From Methanobacterium alkalithermotolerans (GTDB lineage Archaea; Methanobacteriota; Methanobacteria; Methanobacteriales; Methanobacteriaceae): a stretch of DNA of 64,000 nucleotides. Position numbers and translations under genes: made by a program. This document shows, piece by piece, positions 36,855 through 48,752 of this stretch (the first letter of the stretch is position 1; every line of letters begins with the position of its first letter). Location of the stretch: the NCBI RefSeq assembly GCF_018141185.1, contig NZ_CP058560.1, positions 1,488,001-1,552,000 on the forward strand, written 5' to 3'. Below the pieces are notes generated by a model that had not been told where the DNA came from, made no database searches, and worked only from the letters and a program-made list of their open reading frames with translations.

Positions 36855-37412
36855 TTATTTTTTTACCATCCAGTGCAGATAGTCCACTTTACCGGGAGGA
36901 TAATATATCTCCTTATTGATGATTTTAATTATTTCATCTGTTACTTCTTCTAAAGATAATTTTGTGCTATCAATCTCTTGAACCTTATCTGGATGCAGTT
37001 CATATGATTCTATTAAACAAACACCCAGGGCTTCGGCTTCCAGATTTTCATGAATTTTTAAGGGGCTATATCCTCTTTTTTTCAGTCTTTGTTCTAAAAA
37101 ATCAGGATCCAATCTTAATACAATTACCAGATCAGTTCTTGGACAATAATGACTTAAATGGCCATCTACCAGTATCATGCCTTCTTTATTGGATATTTTA
37201 GAAGTTAATTCCTTACATAAAGCAGGTAAGTCTACTATTTTATATCCTTTATCTGGTTCTTCGCCCTGAAATAATCCTTTTTCTCTAGCAAGTTCATTAA
37301 TACTGATTAAATAAGCAGATAATTTTTTTTGTAGTAAAGACGAAACTGTACTTTTACCTACACCTGGTGTTCCAGTAATAAAAACTACTTTTTGCTGACT
37401 GTTGCCTTTCAT
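36855..37412 (-). CDS. AK6/Fap7-type adenylate kinase family NTPase
   Basis: Walker A FITGTPGVGKST is followed by LISINELAREKG and LVDGHLSHYCPRTDLVIVLRL, the AK6/Fap7 pattern; the family has low adenylate kinase activity and functions in 40S ribosome maturation. ATG at 37412 (MKGNSQQKVVFITG) is chosen because it gives the family N-terminus; a longer frame from 37490 overlaps the Thi4 stop and adds a segment with little likeness. The product is 185 residues. A GGTGA lies about 25 bases upstream, so the ribosome binding site is not well placed. Confidence 0.85.
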   Translation of the reverse strand: MKGNSQQKVVFITGTPGVGKSTVSSLLQKKLSAYLISINELAREKGLFQGEEPDKGYKIVDLPALCKELTSKISNKEGMILVDGHLSHYCPRTDLVIVLRLDPDFLEQRLKKRGYSPLKIHENLEAEALGVCLIESYELHPDKVQEIDSTKLSLEEVTDEIIKIINKEIYYPPGKVDYLHWMVKK

Positions 37413-37473
37413 TTTACCATTAATTTCAGGGGGATTGTCACCTAAGAAAAAAATATTAAGATAATTTATTAAT

Positions 37474-38250
37474 CTATTTAAGTTTTTCAATCAACATATG
37501 GGCAATTTTCTCTCCTGAAAGGAGCATGCCTCCAAATATTGGTCCCATCCGGGGAGCACCGTAAACTGCATTACATGACATTCCAGTTACATACAATCCC
37601 GGGTAAACTTCTTTCGTATTCTCTAATATGGATGGCTCCCCTACATCGGCCCACATAGGTTTTTCACCCATTATCTTTCCGGTTTCGGTATTTAATTTAG
37701 CACCCATTTTATCCTGTACCACTTTAACTATCTCACAAGGGTGGCCGGTAGCATCTATTACTGCTTTGGAACGAATGGTAAGGGGATCCACATGTAATCC
37801 TCCCATTTCAACAGAACTCCAGTTTAAAACCAGCCCTTCTACATTATCCCCACGTATCATCACATCTTCGATACTCATCAAATTAAAAACTTTAAGTCCC
37901 GCCTGGCAGGCTTTAGAACAAAGGGTGGATACTGTTTCTACAGAATCTGAAACATGATAATTATCTTCATAGTTATGGGATTTAATGCCAAATTCATCCA
38001 GTATTCGTTTTCCTTCATCCTGGACTACTATCTTATTGAACATCATTCCTCCCCCCCACATTCCACCACCTACGGAGAGCTTTCTTTCAAATAAAGCAAC
38101 TTTTAGTCCGGCTTTGGCTAAATAATAACCTGCTGTAATTCCGGCAGGACCTCCTCCGCCTATGGCTACATCTATATCCATATAATCAATGAAATCATTC
38201 ATGAATTCTTCTACAATAGCTTTGGATATGGTTATATCATCTAATTTCAT
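37474..38250 (-). CDS. thi4: Sulfide-dependent thiazole synthase (Thi4 family, archaeal)
   Basis: The 258-residue protein has the NAD-binding [17 protein letters not shown] (residues 31-47) and the adenosyl-thiazole loop [14 protein letters not shown]. In yeast Thi4 the sulfur-donating cysteine lies in a conserved stretch before a DP; here it is histidine, H153 in GLHVDP. Methanogen enzymes with this His use external sulfide and turn over rather than self-sacrifice. It makes the thiazole of thiamine. Start ATG follows GGTGT. AK6-type gene lies just downstream and may share its transcript. Confidence 0.9.
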   Translation of the reverse strand: MKLDDITISKAIVEEFMNDFIDYMDIDVAIGGGGPAGITAGYYLAKAGLKVALFERKLSVGGGMWGGGMMFNKIVVQDEGKRILDEFGIKSHNYEDNYHVSDSVETVSTLCSKACQAGLKVFNLMSIEDVMIRGDNVEGLVLNWSSVEMGGLHVDPLTIRSKAVIDATGHPCEIVKVVQDKMGAKLNTETGKIMGEKPMWADVGEPSILENTKEVYPGLYVTGMSCNAVYGAPRMGPIFGGMLLSGEKIAHMLIEKLK

Positions 38251-38342
38251 TTTAACACCACTTTTTTTTTATAATTATTCTGGTGCTTTGACACCATGAA
38301 ATTTAGGAAATAATAATAGGGGGAACTCCCCTACCATAAAAA

Positions 38343-39437
38343 TCATTTTTTTATTATAATTCGTAGCACATCTTCATCCAAAAGTACATGATCCGGTCCC
38401 ACTTTTTGACCTTCAAATTTAACAGATTCTCCCCATACCTTGGCATGGCGAAATTTTTTTACAAAATCTCTATGCAATTTACTACAAACATCTATAACTG
38501 AAGACCCTGATTTTATAATAAGCGGTTCTTCATAATCTGTTTTCTGCCCCTGGGGCTTCATGTATACTCTTATTAAATTTAAATGATGGAATATTTCTTC
38601 TTTAAGATTTTCTATATTCATTTTCTGGTTGGCAGAAATAAGAATGGCATCAGGGAATTTCTCTTTTATCTCCTGGAGATAACCTTCATCAACCAGATCT
38701 ATTTTATTTAAAACCACCAGTGCAGGTATGTAAGTACGGTTGGATTCCAGGGCATCAATAAATTGATCTATGTTAACATCATCTCTAATTAGAACATCTG
38801 CATTATGCATTCCATATTCATTGATAATGGAACGGATGGTCTTTTCATCTAAATGAGTCAGTTCGGTTGTAGCAGATACATGCACTCCACCTAACTTCTT
38901 TCTTTTAATAGTAACATCAGGTGGATTTTCATTAGGACGTATTCCCACGTCTCGTAGTTCTTTTAATATTATGTCCAGGTGATTGGGATTGAAAACATCC
39001 ATTACAATAATAATTAGATCGGCATTACGGGATACTGATAAAATTTCCCGGCCCCTTCCTTTACCTCCCGCAGCCCCGGTGATTATTCCAGGTATATCAA
39101 AAATTTGAATTTGTGCACCTTTGTATTCCATGACTCCTGGAATAATATCCAGTGTGGTGAACTGATAGGACCCTACCTTTGATTCAGCATTGGTAATTTC
39201 ATTTAATAAAGTGGATTTACCAACTGAAGGAAAACCTACCAGAACTACGGTGGAATCTCCTGCTTTTTTAACATGAAATCCTTTTCCTTTACCTGAGGAA
39301 CCCTTCCTCTGCAATGATTCTTCCTTTAGTTTAGCCATCTTGGCCTTTAATTTGCCTATGTGGTGGGATGTAGCCTTGTTATAAGGCGTTTTTTGAATCT
39401 CATCCTCAATTTTCTTTATTTTTTCGTCAATGTCCAT
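38343..39437 (-). CDS. Obg/DRG-family GTP-binding protein
   Basis: The 364-residue protein contains [14 protein letters not shown] (G1), [19 protein letters not shown] (G3), [12 protein letters not shown] (G4), and a C-terminal TGS-like segment ending [19 protein letters not shown]. It is the archaeal counterpart of eukaryotic DRG GTPases, which associate with translating ribosomes. ATG at 39437 is chosen over GTG 39446 because GTGAG lies five bases upstream. It is read away from the CBS gene, with which it shares a spacer of about 155 bases. Confidence 0.93.
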   Translation of the reverse strand: MDIDEKIKKIEDEIQKTPYNKATSHHIGKLKAKMAKLKEESLQRKGSSGKGKGFHVKKAGDSTVVLVGFPSVGKSTLLNEITNAESKVGSYQFTTLDIIPGVMEYKGAQIQIFDIPGIITGAAGGKGRGREILSVSRNADLIIIVMDVFNPNHLDIILKELRDVGIRPNENPPDVTIKRKKLGGVHVSATTELTHLDEKTIRSIINEYGMHNADVLIRDDVNIDQFIDALESNRTYIPALVVLNKIDLVDEGYLQEIKEKFPDAILISANQKMNIENLKEEIFHHLNLIRVYMKPQGQKTDYEEPLIIKSGSSVIDVCSKLHRDFVKKFRHAKVWGESVKFEGQKVGPDHVLLDEDVLRIIIKK

Positions 39438-39592
39438 AAAACTCACTGAAAATAGCCTGAAACATAAAAATAGATTAAATATTATCTAATATACAACAAT
39501 ATGTTTATTAAAGACTATTATTAATCTTTTCCTATTCATTCAATGTAATATTTTTATAGGGATAAATATAATAATTTATTTGAGGCGATAAT

Positions 39593-39970
39593 ATGATTGT
39601 GCGGGATGTGATGATAACCAATATGGATACCATAGATGAAAATGAAAGCCTGGAAGAAGTCCTTAAGAATGCAGTAGAGGATGGAAAGGGTAGCTTTGTG
39701 GTAACCAAAGAAGGTATGAAGTCGGGAATTGTAACCACCTGGGATGTACTGGAGGCCATTGCCCAGGGTGATGATTTAAGTGAAGTCAAGGCATGGGAAG
39801 TAATGGAAAGGGATTTGGTAACCATATCGCCATCAGCAACGGTGAAAGAGGCTGCTCATCAAATGGTCAATCATGTGGTTTGGAGGCTTCTGGTAGAAGA
39901 AAAAGATGAAATTATTGGCATGGTCAGTGCCACAGACATATTTCGGGTAAAAATGGCAAAAAGATATTAA
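39593..39970 (+). CDS. CBS-domain pair protein
   Basis: The 125-residue protein contains two CBS motifs: [24 protein letters not shown] and [22 protein letters not shown], each followed by a [14 protein letters not shown] strand. CBS pairs bind adenosine nucleotides and sense energy charge; here there is no attached effector domain. Start ATG follows GGCGAT. The gene is convergent with aglB and divergent from the GTPase gene. Its regulated target is not evident. Confidence 0.9.
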   Translation: MIVRDVMITNMDTIDENESLEEVLKNAVEDGKGSFVVTKEGMKSGIVTTWDVLEAIAQGDDLSEVKAWEVMERDLVTISPSATVKEAAHQMVNHVVWRLLVEEKDEIIGMVSATDIFRVKMAKRY

Positions 39971-40084
39971 GTATTCTCCTCTCTATTATTCTCTCATCTA
40001 GATTAGCTATTAGCTTTGAAATAAGTTATAAATTTTAAAAAGAATCCGTTTTTTAAGTATAGTGATATTTTAAGAAAACAGCTT

Positions 40085-40147
40085 ATATTCTATTTTTAAT
40101 TGCTGGGGAGTATTTCCCGAATAATTGGCATATTCTATTTTTAATTG
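40085..40147. repeat. 18-bp direct repeat, two copies 45 bp apart
   Basis: ATATTCTATTTTTAATTG occurs at 40085-40102 and 40130-40147. Between the copies is TGGGGAGTATTTCCCGAATA, with a short GGGA/TCCC inverted repeat. The repeat lies between two convergent gene ends. I see no further copy elsewhere in the window. Confidence 0.6.
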
Positions 40148-40200
40148 AATTATATCCGGTTATGTTTCCTTCTAATTATTTAAAAATTAATATTTAAATT

Positions 40201-40236
40201 TAAAAAAAAATTTCGGGGTAGAGACAAAAGCCCTCC
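40201..40236 (-). terminator. Terminator after aglB
   Basis: On the minus strand, just after the aglB stop, an interrupted stem pairs GGGGAGGG-type bases with CTC and CCCC around a short loop and is followed by about nine T (ATTTTTTTTT). This hairpin and T-run probably end the aglB transcript. Confidence 0.5.
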
Positions 40237-40271
40237 CCCTTTAACCTTCCTACCATTTTCAAAAAACTATT

Positions 40272-42860
<2,589 letters not shown>

Positions 42861-43013
42861 AGAACCTCCTCTATATAAGTACCTATTACAATTTTTCTTA
42901 TATTCGATTTAAATTCATATTTACATCTATTTAACTATTATCATTATTTTTCAATTATTAGTTTAGACTTTATTTAAAAAAAATTAATCCTCAATTTTTT
43001 AAAGGAGGTGATA

Positions 43014-43113
43014 ATGGGGAATATTTGATAAAAAAATAAGAGTAAAAAAGAAAAATAATTCGATTAAAGAAGAAATAAGAAAAAAATCTGGATTTATTAC
43101 TAAAAAATTCTAA
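43014..43113 (+). pseudogene. Small ORF with consensus ribosome binding site, broken by one extra G
   Basis: A near-perfect anti-16S match, AAAGGAGGTGATAATG, places an ATG at 43014. It reads only Met-Gly-Asn-Ile before TGA. If one G of the GGGG run (43016-43019) is removed, the frame continues as a basic 32-residue peptide (MGIFDKKIRVKKKNNS at the start and GFITKKF at the end) to TAA 43111-43113. The strong site and clean reading frame argue for a once-functional gene; the single-base change may be real or a sequencing artefact. It lies between aglB and topA on the opposite strand. Confidence 0.4.
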
Positions 43114-43124
43114 TTATATATTTT

Positions 43125-45269
43125 CTATCCGGATTTATTGGCCTCTTTTTCTTCAAGTGACTGGGTAAAACGACATTTAGGAAAACCACTACATCCTATG
43201 AACTCCCCATATCTTCCAGAACGCTTAAGTAATTGTTTACCACATTCTGGACACTTACCTACTACTTCTGGTTTGGTTTCCTTACCATCCTGGCCACATT
43301 TAGGATCTAAACAGGCTCTTTGGCGGGGTTTACCAAACGAAATTAAAGGAAGACTGCACTTTTCACATGTTGTCTTTAAAACACTGGCACCTCGAGGTAA
43401 AGAGTAGGTAGCTTTACAGTCCGGGTAATTAGAACATCCTACAAAGGTACTTTTATTTCGGGGGGAGTATTTTAGTACCAGATTTCCCTTACACTTACAT
43501 TCCCCCACAATGCGGCTTTCCTGATAAGCATCGTAAATCTTTTGACCTATCTTCAGCTTACTTTTTTCCACATCCTCCAGAATAGAAATTACTTCTTTTT
43601 TAGCATCATCAATCACCTTTTCTTTGGTAATTTCTGCCGCCATTATTTCCTGCAACTCATTTTCGAATTGCCGGGTTAATTCTTCACTGGTAATCTGGGG
43701 GGAATACTCCCGAAGAGTATCAATGATATTTTCACCTAACTGGTTCACCGTAATTTGTTTTCCATAGATGTACTTTCTATCATATAAAATGGCTATTATG
43801 TCTGCCCGGGTAGATTTTGTACCCAGACCTCTTTTTTCCAGTTCTCTTATTAATGATGCTTCGTTATAACGGGCAGGAGGTTTGGTTTCTTTTTCTTCAG
43901 ACCGTATTTTTTTTACTTTAAGCCGATCACCTTTTTTGATATCTGGAAACTCATCATTTTCCACTTTACGGAAAGGATAATGTTCTAACCACCCCATATA
44001 TGAAATACGTTTTCTACGGAATAGAAAATCTTCTTCACCAATTTTAAGTTCGGTTTTCATGGTTTCTAAAGTTGCATCTTCTCCAAAAACGCTTATAAAT
44101 CGATAAACGATAAGTTCATAAAGTTTACGGTCATCAGTACTTAATTTTTTTGGCAATACTCCAGTAGGGTGAATAGAAGGGTGAGCTTCGTCCTTTTTTT
44201 TACCTTCATTAGGTTTTAAAGGGGTGGGAAGTTTTTTAATTTGTTTTTTAAAGGCAGAATCTTTAGAAAGCTTTTCTAATATGCCCTCATATCCAATACT
44301 TTTAGGCAATTTTTGAGATGATGTACGGGGGTAGGAAGTATAACCTTCAGTGTAAAGATTTTGAGCTATTTGCTGAGTTCTCTTAGGACTAAATCCAAAA
44401 ACTCCGTAAGCTTCTGACTGTAAACTCCCTAAATCAAATGGAAACGGTGGTTTTTTAGTAGTGTTGAGCAATTTTATATGGTCCACCACAGCATCATTAC
44501 CTTTGCAATTACTAAGAACTGCTTCTGCTTCTTTTTTATCCCATATCTTTCCTTTTTTATTATCTGCAACTATGCCTTCTTCTAAAAGGGCCTTTATCAT
44601 CCAGTAAGGAACCGGTACAAATTCACGGATCTCTTTTTCGCGATCTACCAGTATGGATAAAGTAGGAGTTTGCACTCTCCCTGCTGATAACTTAATAAAA
44701 CGTGATGTGGATTCACGCACAGATTTCATCAATGCTTTGGAAATATTCACCCCAAAAATAAAGTCCAGTACATGCCGGGCGATTCCACTATCCACCTGAT
44801 TAAAATCTAAATCTATGGGTTTGTGATAAGCATTAAGAACATCTTCTTTAGTCAGAGTCGAAAATTTCATTCTAAGGGCATTTTCCACACTTTTATCGCC
44901 ACAAATATATTTTAAGGCATTATAACCAATTAAAGTACCTTCTATATCATAATCACAGGCATGAATGAATATATCTGCACCTTTTCCGAATTTTTTAATA
45001 GCATTTACGTAATCTTTAACATAAGATTTTTTTTTATCTATATCATAAAGTGGGATCCATTCCAAATCAAAAAAATGTTCATTTTTCGAATTTAATGGCT
45101 TTAAAGAATACAGGTGTCCCACAGCAGATAAAACGGTGGTCTTTTTCCCTTCTTCCTCAAATTCCCAGTATGCTACTTTTTTATAAGTTTTTTTCTCCGC
45201 ATGGGGAGATAAAGCTTGAGCTATTTTCTCAGAGGACTTGGGCTTCTCACAGATAATGACCTCATGCAT
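43125..45269 (-). CDS. topA: DNA topoisomerase I (type IA)
   Basis: The protein is about 714 residues: Toprim fold ([40 protein letters not shown]), the catalytic tyrosine in [31 protein letters not shown], and three C-terminal zinc-finger units ([35 protein letters not shown]). It relaxes negatively supercoiled DNA. ATG at 45269 is chosen because it starts the conserved [11 protein letters not shown] and GTGATATT lies just before it; a start at 45281 would add four residues. The next gene upstream is a small zinc protein. Confidence 0.95.
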   Translation of the reverse strand: MHEVIICEKPKSSEKIAQALSPHAEKKTYKKVAYWEFEEEGKKTTVLSAVGHLYSLKPLNSKNEHFFDLEWIPLYDIDKKKSYVKDYVNAIKKFGKGADIFIHACDYDIEGTLIGYNALKYICGDKSVENALRMKFSTLTKEDVLNAYHKPIDLDFNQVDSGIARHVLDFIFGVNISKALMKSVRESTSRFIKLSAGRVQTPTLSILVDREKEIREFVPVPYWMIKALLEEGIVADNKKGKIWDKKEAEAVLSNCKGNDAVVDHIKLLNTTKKPPFPFDLGSLQSEAYGVFGFSPKRTQQIAQNLYTEGYTSYPRTSSQKLPKSIGYEGILEKLSKDSAFKKQIKKLPTPLKPNEGKKKDEAHPSIHPTGVLPKKLSTDDRKLYELIVYRFISVFGEDATLETMKTELKIGEEDFLFRRKRISYMGWLEHYPFRKVENDEFPDIKKGDRLKVKKIRSEEKETKPPARYNEASLIRELEKRGLGTKSTRADIIAILYDRKYIYGKQITVNQLGENIIDTLREYSPQITSEELTRQFENELQEIMAAEITKEKVIDDAKKEVISILEDVEKSKLKIGQKIYDAYQESRIVGECKCKGNLVLKYSPRNKSTFVGCSNYPDCKATYSLPRGASVLKTTCEKCSLPLISFGKPRQRACLDPKCGQDGKETKPEVVGKCPECGKQLLKRSGRYGEFIGCSGFPKCRFTQSLEEKEANKSG

Positions 45270-45415
45270 AATATCACACAAAATTTTCCTAATTTATATA
45301 ACTGAATATGATTGATGTTATTTAAAAATAAGCCCCATAAATAATAAAATTATTAAATAATATACTTTATTTTATTACTCTATTCTGCTACTAAAACCTA
45401 ATTCACGAAATAGAG

Positions 45416-45595
45416 CTATTTATAAAATCCGTAAAACTGGCTGCAGTAGTCACACATGGGATATTTACCATAATGGTAGTGACTAAAATCATCTGCACTA
45501 ATGTCGAATTTTTCATTGCAAGTATAACACGTTTCGATTTTCTTTTCTTTTTCATCAGATTTAGATGTTTTAGATTTAGAATTATCTTTTTCCAT
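45416..45595 (-). CDS. Small CxxC...CxxC zinc-binding protein, uncharacterised
   Basis: The 59-residue product has a charged lysine- and serine-rich N-terminus followed by CYTCNEKF, HYHYGKYPM and CDYCSQFYGFYK. The two CxxC pairs and the histidines suit one structural zinc site. ATG at 45595 follows GGTG; an upstream GTG at 45601 is less likely. A different minus-strand frame across the same bases lacks these motifs and I leave it out. Neighbours are topA downstream and serB upstream. Function unknown; a nucleic-acid or protein adaptor is possible. Confidence 0.65.
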   Translation of the reverse strand: MEKDNSKSKTSKSDEKEKKIETCYTCNEKFDISADDFSHYHYGKYPMCDYCSQFYGFYK

Positions 45596-45672
45596 AAACA
45601 CACCATTATCTAATTAAAAATATATGGAATAAATGGGGAAGAGGTTTTTAAACCTCAAAAAAATCGCAAATA

Positions 45673-47163
45673 TTAGAAAACGTCGTGTTTTTGTAGAAGT
45701 AATAACTCATCAGTAGATAGTTTTTTACCTTCTTTGAATTTGCGATAAATTTCTTCGGCTCTTTCCTTTTCTTCCTGATTTTTCTTCCGGGAAGTCCTGC
45801 TTTCCATATCTCTTCTTCGTGATTTTATGCCACCCAACTTTTTATTAATTTTGTGAATGTCCCCCAGGACGGATTTAAACTCCTCATGCTTTTGGGAGGC
45901 CTGGTTTTTATATTCAACAAATTTTTTGTGGGATTCATCGGCATTAGTCCTTATTTCATCTGTTTTACGGAAATATTCCAGCATTTTTTCGTGGAATTCC
46001 TGTGCCTGCTCTGAAAGTTCAACCACTTTTGCATGATATTCTTCAGATACTTTTTTAAGTTCCTGAGCTTCTTCTTGAACTTTTTCATCTTCTTGAAGTG
46101 CCATTAACTTTTTCCTGAGTTCATTAGCATCTTTTACAAGTTGATTTTCTTTCTTTATATCCAGGACACGGGTTTCGATTATCTTATCGATTTTCTTTAT
46201 TTCATTTTCGATTTTAAATCTTTCCTTTCTTCCAGAAGTCCATTCCATCTTTTTGAGTTCGTTGTTAGCATTATCCCGAAGTTTTTTATTTTTCTCAACT
46301 TCTTCGTTTATCTTGTTTCTTTTATCTCTAAATTCGATGGCAACATTGAGATTTTCTTTAAGGCTAGCATTTAATTCATCTCGAATTTCTCTTTGCTTCT
46401 TAGCCTTTTGGTTAAGTTTATCTCTTTCTTCGGAGATATTAGAAAGAACTTTTTCATACTCATCCTTTTTTTCTATGGCATTATCCATACTACCTTCCAT
46501 GATTGATGAAATTGCTTTTTCTTTTTCATCAGCATTGGATTTTTCCAGTAGAGGAACTAATTCGCCAAGATCCTGATTCTCAATGGAAACATCTGCTATT
46601 TCTACTAAAGCAGGCTTTGCATTAAATGCTATTCCTAATTTCGCCGCTTTAATCATGGAAATATCATTTGCACCATCACCAACTGCAGCACATTCTTCGA
46701 GAGTAAGCCCTTCCTCTTCAATTATCTGGCATAAAACATCATATTTAGATCCTTCTACCAGAGGACCACTTACTTCGCCGGTTAGAATACCTTCTTCTTC
46801 GTGCAATACATTGGAGAATGCATAATCCATACCCAGCTTTTCTTTAATAGGGTTAGCTATCTCTTCAAAGCTTCCAGATATTATGGCCAGTTTATAGCCT
46901 TTTTTCTTTAGATCTTTTATAGCCTTCTCTGCACCGTTCATCAGGGGCATTTTATCTGCTAAAGCAGAAATTTCATCTATTTTAGCACCTTTAAGAAGTT
47001 TAACTCTCTCTTTTATTGAGGTTTCAAAGTCCATGTCGCCTTCCATGGCCTTTTTGGTTATTTCCATTATCTGGTCTTGAATACCCATTAACTTTCCAAT
47101 TTCGTCTATGGCTTCACCATCGATAATAACGTTGTCAAGGTCAAAAACTACAAGTTTAATCAA
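45673..47163 (-). CDS. serB: Phosphoserine phosphatase-like HAD enzyme with a long C-terminal coiled coil
   Basis: Residues 1-210 are a HAD phosphatase of the SerB type: VVFDLDNVIID (nucleophile D8, acid D10), IISGSFEEI (motif II Ser), and GDGANDISMIKAAKLGIAF (motif III/IV). Residues about 215-470 are a charged heptad-rich coiled coil, about half of the 496-residue protein and unusual for SerB, which is about 210 residues. The phosphatase half would make serine from phosphoserine. The start is TTG at 47163 after GGTGAT. The coiled coil may oligomerise or anchor the enzyme; a second activity is not evident. Confidence 0.85.
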   Translation of the reverse strand: MIKLVVFDLDNVIIDGEAIDEIGKLMGIQDQIMEITKKAMEGDMDFETSIKERVKLLKGAKIDEISALADKMPLMNGAEKAIKDLKKKGYKLAIISGSFEEIANPIKEKLGMDYAFSNVLHEEEGILTGEVSGPLVEGSKYDVLCQIIEEEGLTLEECAAVGDGANDISMIKAAKLGIAFNAKPALVEIADVSIENQDLGELVPLLEKSNADEKEKAISSIMEGSMDNAIEKKDEYEKVLSNISEERDKLNQKAKKQREIRDELNASLKENLNVAIEFRDKRNKINEEVEKNKKLRDNANNELKKMEWTSGRKERFKIENEIKKIDKIIETRVLDIKKENQLVKDANELRKKLMALQEDEKVQEEAQELKKVSEEYHAKVVELSEQAQEFHEKMLEYFRKTDEIRTNADESHKKFVEYKNQASQKHEEFKSVLGDIHKINKKLGGIKSRRRDMESRTSRKKNQEEKERAEEIYRKFKEGKKLSTDELLLLQKHDVF

Positions 47164-47174
47164 AATATCACCAA

Positions 47175-47720
47175 TTAAATCAAATCCAGCTCTTCGAGCC
47201 GGTCTCGAGTTTTAGCGACACCTAGTTTGGCATCTTCTTTGCTCTTGGCTCCAGTGCATACTACTTTACCTGATCCAAAGAGCAGTAAAACCACTTTTGG
47301 TTCACCTAAACGATAAACTAGCCCAGGGAACTGTTCTGGTTCGTATTCAGTATTTTCTAATCCTAATGCAACTGCTTCCAGATTTAAAGTTTTCATTAAA
47401 TTAGCAGAAGCAACTATGTTTTGAATTTTTATTTCAAATTCTTCAGGAATGTCCGGATCCATAGTTCTCATTTGGTCCACAGTAATTTTTATGGCCAATT
47501 TAGAGTCGTCTATAGATTTTGCCCCGGTACATACCAATTTCCCAGAACCAAAAATCAATGCAGCAGTTTTAGGTTCTTTAAGTTTGTAAACCAAACCAGG
47601 GAATTGTTCGCGGTTAAAATCAACACCTTCAAGTGCTTTAGCAACAGTAGGAAGATCAATAGATTTTCCAAGAGTAGCCGAGGCAACTATGTTTTCCACT
47701 TTAATTTCCACATCGGTCAA
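47175..47720 (-). CDS. tbp: TATA-box-binding protein
   Basis: The 181-residue protein has the two direct repeats of TBP, each with FPGLVYKL/FPGLVYRL and a VCTGAKS loop, preceded by IVASATLG and IVASANLM. It binds archaeal TATA boxes and recruits TFB. The start is TTG at 47720; GGAGGT lies about eight bases before it. A TTTATATA box at 47757-47764 predicts a short leader that contains the ribosome binding site. serB follows only 12 bases downstream on the same strand. Confidence 0.97.
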   Translation of the reverse strand: MTDVEIKVENIVASATLGKSIDLPTVAKALEGVDFNREQFPGLVYKLKEPKTAALIFGSGKLVCTGAKSIDDSKLAIKITVDQMRTMDPDIPEEFEIKIQNIVASANLMKTLNLEAVALGLENTEYEPEQFPGLVYRLGEPKVVLLLFGSGKVVCTGAKSKEDAKLGVAKTRDRLEELDLI

Positions 47721-47756
47721 TTTAATATACCTCCCAGTAGTTAGAATAATCTTATT

Positions 47757-47764
47757 TATATAAA
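47757..47764 (-). promoter_or_regulatory. TATA promoter of tbp
   Basis: On the minus strand TTTATATA lies about 25 bases upstream of the predicted tbp transcription start (near 47735), which is itself about 15 bases before the TTG start. The spacing and sequence fit the archaeal consensus; tbp and then serB would be transcribed from it. Confidence 0.6.
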
Positions 47765-48252
47765 ATGTATAAAACTGTTATTTATATTAGATTAATGCAG
47801 TACTTAAAAAGTAGTGGTTATATTCTATTTTTTTAAATATCAGATTTAATTATTAATAGTCCCTAATTTTTTATCATTCTGTTATTATCTCTATTTAAGG
47901 GAATAATTTAAAACAAAATAAATGAAACTATTATTATAAAATGTTATGGGCTATGCTTATATAAATGTTATCCTGTTTTTGATGATTTCGATATCAGGAA
48001 GGTAGTATACCTTAGTAAAAAATATTTTAATTAATTGCCCCTGCATCCTTTTTTTATTTATCTTCTAATCTTAAAACATTAATTTAGTAATTAAGGTACT
48101 AATATTTAATTCAAATACAAAAAAGTTTATACTTAAAAATAAAAGTTATAGCTGGGGATTATTCAAATTGTATTCCAGGTTATAATAATTAAAGCTTTAA
48201 TCCGCACCTTAATTCCATTTCCCTCTGAAATTTTATAAATGGGTGTATAATT
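47765..48252. other. Divergent spacer between tbp and a basic coiled-coil protein gene, with an orphan TATA
   Basis: The spacer has a second strong TATA (TTATATAAA, 47957-47965) on the plus strand, with no gene at the expected distance: the next ATG is at 48253, about 265 bases beyond the predicted start. The intervening sequence has a six-base-stem hairpin (AAGGTA and TACCTT, 47999-48013) and a T-run near 48049-48059. It may encode a small RNA or a long leader. A second weaker TATA-like sequence at about 48127 could serve the 48253 gene. Confidence 0.35.
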
Positions 48253-48666
48253 ATGAATCCCAAGTTTTACCAGAAACAAATAGCAGAAGTAGGCGTAGAT
48301 GGTATGAAAATTGAACCATCTTCACTGGCTGAAGCCATGTCTTTACTTGTAAAATTAAGAAATTATAAAAAATTACTGGAAAAAATCAAATTTAATTTAC
48401 ACATGGATATGAGATCCATTCGCAAAGAATATCTTGAAAAAATACAATCTTTGAAAGAAGAGCCTTCCCGAAGAGGGCTTTTTAGAAAAAATTTAACTGA
48501 AAAAGATAAAAGATCTACCAAAAAAAACATCTACGAAGAAAGAGACAGAATTTTAGCTCCATATGAAGCTCTTGAAAGATTAATTGAGGATTATTTGGAT
48601 CAAATAGAAGATTCAAAAACTTATTTAGAGTTATTTATTCAAAAAGAAACTGAATACAAGAAATAA
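48253..48666 (+). CDS. Basic coiled protein, uncharacterised
   Basis: The 137 residues are mainly charged helix: VKLRNYKKLLEKIKFNLHMDMRSI, then SRRGLFRKNLTEKDKRSTKKN and ALERLIEDYLDQIEDSKTYLELF. It looks cytosolic, with no signal peptide or hydrophobic segment. I do not recognise the family. ATG at 48253 follows GGGTG with moderate spacing. Paired hairpins end the gene (48664-48720). The next gene downstream is the CYTH enzyme; the pair may be co-transcribed only if termination is leaky. Confidence 0.7.
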   Translation: MNPKFYQKQIAEVGVDGMKIEPSSLAEAMSLLVKLRNYKKLLEKIKFNLHMDMRSIRKEYLEKIQSLKEEPSRRGLFRKNLTEKDKRSTKKNIYEERDRILAPYEALERLIEDYLDQIEDSKTYLELFIQKETEYKK

Positions 48667-48724
48667 GACTCTAAAACAGGTAGTCTTATAGGTTAATGGG
48701 CCTCTAATTTTGAGGGGCTATTTT
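48664..48724 (+). terminator. Tandem hairpins at the end of the 48253 gene
   Basis: The stop TAA itself begins a perfect seven-base stem TAAGACT/AGTCTTA (48664-48670 and 48682-48688). A second weaker stem, CCTC/GAGG, follows at 48701-48715 and is trailed by TTTTATTTTAT. Together these could end or attenuate transcription before the CYTH gene. Confidence 0.45.
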
Positions 48725-48752
48725 ATTTTATAAATATATTAGAGGTGATGGG

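Larger units (their letters stand above)
39971..40271. other. Convergent spacer with an 18-bp direct repeat and terminators
   Basis: CBS and aglB read towards each other across this 301-base spacer. It contains two exact copies of an 18-base sequence (40085-40102 and 40130-40147), 45 bases apart, which flank a short GGGA/TCCC inverted repeat, and an aglB terminator at 40201-40236. No ORF or RNA gene is clear. Confidence 0.6.

Noticed and set aside
37628..37957. Long plus-strand frame opposite thi4
   Set aside because: It is a shadow of the thi4 coding frame and has no ribosome binding site or recognisable domain; the same applies to the plus-strand frames opposite cdc48, aglB and topA.
45403..45606. 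Alternative minus-strand frame over the small zinc protein
   Set aside because: It overlaps the frame with two CxxC motifs and its own sequence has no motif; the zinc frame also has the better ribosome binding site.
47980..47985. TGATGA resembling a C/D-box sRNA box C
   Set aside because: No CTGA box D or D' lies within the next 60 bases, so the C/D architecture is missing.
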